Shown: one piece after another, positions 61,814 to 64,000 of the stretch
Layout: every line of letters starts with the position of its first letter
Position numbering within the stretch: position 1 is the stretch's first letter
Source of the DNA: Lacticaseibacillus porcinae
Lineage (GTDB): Bacteria > Bacillota > Bacilli > Lactobacillales > Lactobacillaceae
Assembly: GCF_003946305.1 (NCBI RefSeq)
Contig: NZ_RHNS01000003.1
Location: 124,001-188,000, forward strand
DNA: 64,000 nt
Reading direction: 5' to 3'
Notes under the pieces: generated by a model
Told to the model about the DNA's origin: nothing
Seen by the model: the letters and a program-made list of their open reading frames with translations, nothing else
Database searches by the model: none
Position numbers and translations under genes: made by a program

Positions 61814-63073
61814 TTAGAGATGTTCGGCGACATAAGTGCCAAAGCCTTGCGTCCCAAGCACTGTGGCAGCGTCGCTAGTCGCAAAGTCTTGGGTGACATG
61901 TTGACTGGCAATGGCTTCAGCAATGCCTTTGCGGATCTTGTCCGCGGCTTCTCCCCAGCCGATGTAATCAAACATCATGACCCCACTTAAGATAATTGAA
62001 GTGGGATTGAGTAAATCTTTCCCTGCAAACTGTGGTGCGGTACCATGGGTCGCTTCAAAAATCGCTTGTCCAGATTCATAGTTAATGTTGGCCCCTGGGG
62101 CAATGCCGATGCCACCAACTTGCGCCGCTAAGGCATCAGACAAATAATCACCATTTAAATTCATCGTCGCCAACACTTCAAAGTGATCAGGATGTAGCAA
62201 AGTTTGTTGGAAGCAGTTATCACAGATAATATCATTCACAATGATCTTCCCAGCAGCTTTGGCGTCAGCTAACGCTTTATCCGCAGCCGCTGCACCAGCA
62301 GTTTTTTTGATTTCACCATACTGGTTCATGGTGAAGGTTTCATCAGCAAAGTTAGTTTCTGCTTCTTGATACCCCCAACGTTTAAAGCCGCCTTCAGTTT
62401 GCTTCATGATGTTGCCTTTGTGCACCAATGTCACAATATGGCGATCATGTTTGATGGCGTGTTCAATGGCTGCATGTACAAGGCGTGCTGAGCCTTCTTG
62501 AGACACAGGTTTGATCGCAAATGCCGCAGTATCTGGAAAACGCACTTTTCCAGCTTGTCCTTGTTTTGCCAACAAGTCCAACCAAGCTTGCGCTTCAGGT
62601 GTCCCTGCTGCCACATCGATCCCGGCATAAATATCTTCAGTGTTTTCACGAAAGACATCGATATCGACCAGTTCTGGATGAACAACTGGCGCCGGAACAC
62701 CTTTAAAGTATTGCACCGGACGAAAGCAAGCATACAAATCTAACGTTTGTCGCAAGGTGACATTGATCGAACGATGTCCTTCGCCGACTGGTGTGGTCAA
62801 CGGCCCTTTGATCGCCACTAAATGGGACTTTAACGCGGATAACGTTGCATCAGGCAACCACTCGCCTGTGTCTGCAAAAGCAGATTCTCCGGCAGCTAGC
62901 GGCAACCAGTCCACGGCACGTTCTCCTGCATAAGCTTTTTTTACGGCAGCATCAAAGACTTTTTGGGCTGCTTGCCAGATCTCAGGTCCAATGCCATCCC
63001 CTTGAATAAACGGGATCTGTGGGTGATCAGGAGTTTGTAAATGATGGTTTTCCATGGTAATCGCTGAACTCAA
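61814..63073 (-). CDS. icd: Isocitrate dehydrogenase (NADP type)
   Basis: A 419-residue decarboxylating dehydrogenase: IPFIQGDGIGPEIW at the start, HRSINVTLRQTLDLYACFRP with the substrate-binding Ser/Asn/Arg residues, FRENTEDIYAG, the metal site near ICDNCFQQTL and DYLSD, and ATHGTAPQFAGK at the cofactor. It turns isocitrate into 2-oxoglutarate, the source of glutamate carbon. The start is TTG at 63073, since GGAGG lies seven bases upstream. It follows the citrate synthase gene by 17 bases in one operon. Confidence 0.93.
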   Translation of the reverse strand: MSSAITMENHHLQTPDHPQIPFIQGDGIGPEIWQAAQKVFDAAVKKAYAGERAVDWLPLAAGESAFADTGEWLPDATLSALKSHLVAIKGPLTTPVGEGHRSINVTLRQTLDLYACFRPVQYFKGVPAPVVHPELVDIDVFRENTEDIYAGIDVAAGTPEAQAWLDLLAKQGQAGKVRFPDTAAFAIKPVSQEGSARLVHAAIEHAIKHDRHIVTLVHKGNIMKQTEGGFKRWGYQEAETNFADETFTMNQYGEIKKTAGAAAADKALADAKAAGKIIVNDIICDNCFQQTLLHPDHFEVLATMNLNGDYLSDALAAQVGGIGIAPGANINYESGQAIFEATHGTAPQFAGKDLLNPTSIILSGVMMFDYIGWGEAADKIRKGIAEAIASQHVTQDFATSDAATVLGTQGFGTYVAEHL

Positions 63074-63090
63074 AAGATAACCTCCAAGAA

Positions 63091-64000
63091 TTATTTGTCT
63101 GTGGTTGCTTTCACATGCCGATCAGTTGGCCCCACATATTCAGAAGCTGGGCGAATCAAGCACGCTTCTTCGCGTTGTTCCATAATATGCGCTAGCCACC
63201 CAGCCGTGCGGCAAGCAGCAAACATCACGGTAAAGGTCGATTCATCTAACCCTAAGCTGTGATAAACCACGGCGGTGTAGTAATCGACATTTGGATGTAG
63301 TCCCAACTTTTCTAACATGTAGCTGGCAATTTGCTCTTGGATCTCAAAAAATGGTTGATTGTTGGTTTCATCTGCCATTTCTTCAGCAATACCGCGTAAG
63401 ATCTTCGCACGCGGATCGCCGTCTTTATAAACACGATGGCCAAAGCCCATGATTTTTTCATGATGGGCAATTTTGTTGTCGATATAGCGTTGAGGCGATA
63501 CCCCAGTGTGGCGGATCTCTTGTAACATATTGAAGACTTGCTCATTGGCGCCGCCATGCAAAGGCCCTTTTAACGCGCACACTGCGGCGGTTAAACAAGA
63601 GTAAAAGTCAGCATTAGTGGAAGCAACCACCCGACTCGTAAACGTCGAGGCGTTCAATTCGTGATCAGCGTGCAGCACCATCACGGTATTAAACATCCGC
63701 ACTTGCGACTTGCTTGGGCGCCGGCCCATAAACAAGTACATGAAGTTTTCCACGACGCCCCACTCAGGATTCACTTGCATTTGCGGTTGCGAATCACGCA
63801 AGCGAATGATCGCCGCGATGGTGGTGAGCATTTTCCCTAAAATTTCTCGTGGTTCATCAAGTTTGCCATCGTTGTTGGTGGTCCCAAGTAGTGACACCAT
63901 TGTCCGCAAAATACTCATCGGATGTTGTGGTTCAAGGGCAATGTCACCCATTAAGCGAATCGTTTCATCAGGCAAATGCATCGAACTGAGCAGATCATGT
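63091..64000 (-). CDS. Citrate synthase, 5' end cut by window edge
   Basis: The C-terminal 302 residues of citrate synthase. ADHELNASTFTSRVVAST holds the oxaloacetate His, LKGPLHGGANEQV the second His, GFGHRVYKDGDPRAKIL the third with Arg, and the catalytic Asp is near ADETNN. It condenses acetyl-CoA with oxaloacetate. With isocitrate dehydrogenase it forms the oxidative branch that supplies 2-oxoglutarate; an aconitase gene may lie beyond the window. The frame runs without a start to base 64000. Confidence 0.93.
   Translation of the reverse strand, partial: HDLLSSMHLPDETIRLMGDIALEPQHPMSILRTMVSLLGTTNNDGKLDEPREILGKMLTTIAAIIRLRDSQPQMQVNPEWGVVENFMYLFMGRRPSKSQVRMFNTVMVLHADHELNASTFTSRVVASTNADFYSCLTAAVCALKGPLHGGANEQVFNMLQEIRHTGVSPQRYIDNKIAHHEKIMGFGHRVYKDGDPRAKILRGIAEEMADETNNQPFFEIQEQIASYMLEKLGLHPNVDYYTAVVYHSLGLDESTFTVMFAACRTAGWLAHIMEQREEACLIRPASEYVGPTDRHVKATTDK

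Overview
The window looks like chromosomal DNA from a lactic acid bacterium of the family Lactobacillaceae, probably close to the Lacticaseibacillus or Schleiferilactobacillus type. The evidence is a T-box leader, WxL/DUF916 surface-protein genes with a sortase, an Mga-like regulator, a Cys42-type NADH oxidase, a DUF3737 gene next to a MalY-type lyase, strong AGGAGG ribosome sites and several TTG starts. No intact rRNA, tRNA, insertion sequence, prophage or CRISPR array was seen. The left edge carries a decayed coding remnant; the right edge cuts a citrate synthase gene.

Layout. 0-6.2 kb: unknown protein, then a T-box-controlled peptide-binding protein plus M20 dipeptidase operon, then a VOC/EamA pair. 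6.2-11.8 kb: a MerR regulator with its own 19-bp-spacer promoter, a C-S lyase and a DUF3737 protein; then an aminotransferase behind a leader that reads as a Phe/Tyr leader-peptide attenuator; then a GyrI-like/WYL divergent pair. 11.8-20.3 kb: an OmpR-type two-component system followed by a membrane operon (4-TM protein, DedA, PAP2, GT2, multi-TM glycosyltransferase, GtrA) that fits lipid-linked sugar transfer to an envelope polymer, and a secreted DUF915 hydrolase. 20.3-34.1 kb: TetR, a giant acyl-CoA dehydratase activase-like protein, metallophosphatase, solitary HicB, NADH oxidase/peroxidase, EAL protein, ThrE exporter, a second orphan peptide-binding protein and a GGDEF protein.

34.1-40 kb: a gene broken by one in-frame stop, a promoter-driven ~400-nt putative structured RNA, YtxG/YtxH-like stress proteins, MscS channel, CbpB-like CBS protein, aquaglyceroporin and an NAD(P)H oxidoreductase. 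39.8-53.8 kb: a WxL surface system with two DUF916/DUF3324 proteins, a 1906-residue WxL adhesin with SpaA-type repeats, a class A sortase, an LPQTG protein, a small WxL protein and an Mga-like regulator. 54-64 kb: TetR, NagA, a three-gene Phd/Phd/RelE-type toxin-antitoxin set, a CcpA-controlled GH1 phospho-beta-glucosidase, an amino-acid permease, two unknown genes, and isocitrate dehydrogenase with citrate synthase.

Most interesting: (1) the 8.73-8.97 kb leader, with a 17-residue peptide containing Phe-Phe and Tyr-Phe and six mutually exclusive pairing segments ending in a terminator; (2) a ~190-bp palindromic, internally folded repeat present three times, whose stems keep pairing while their sequence changes; (3) the free-standing ~400-nt RNA candidate at 35.1-35.5 kb; (4) the split antitoxin at 57 kb. 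All functions are inferred by reading; no database search was run.
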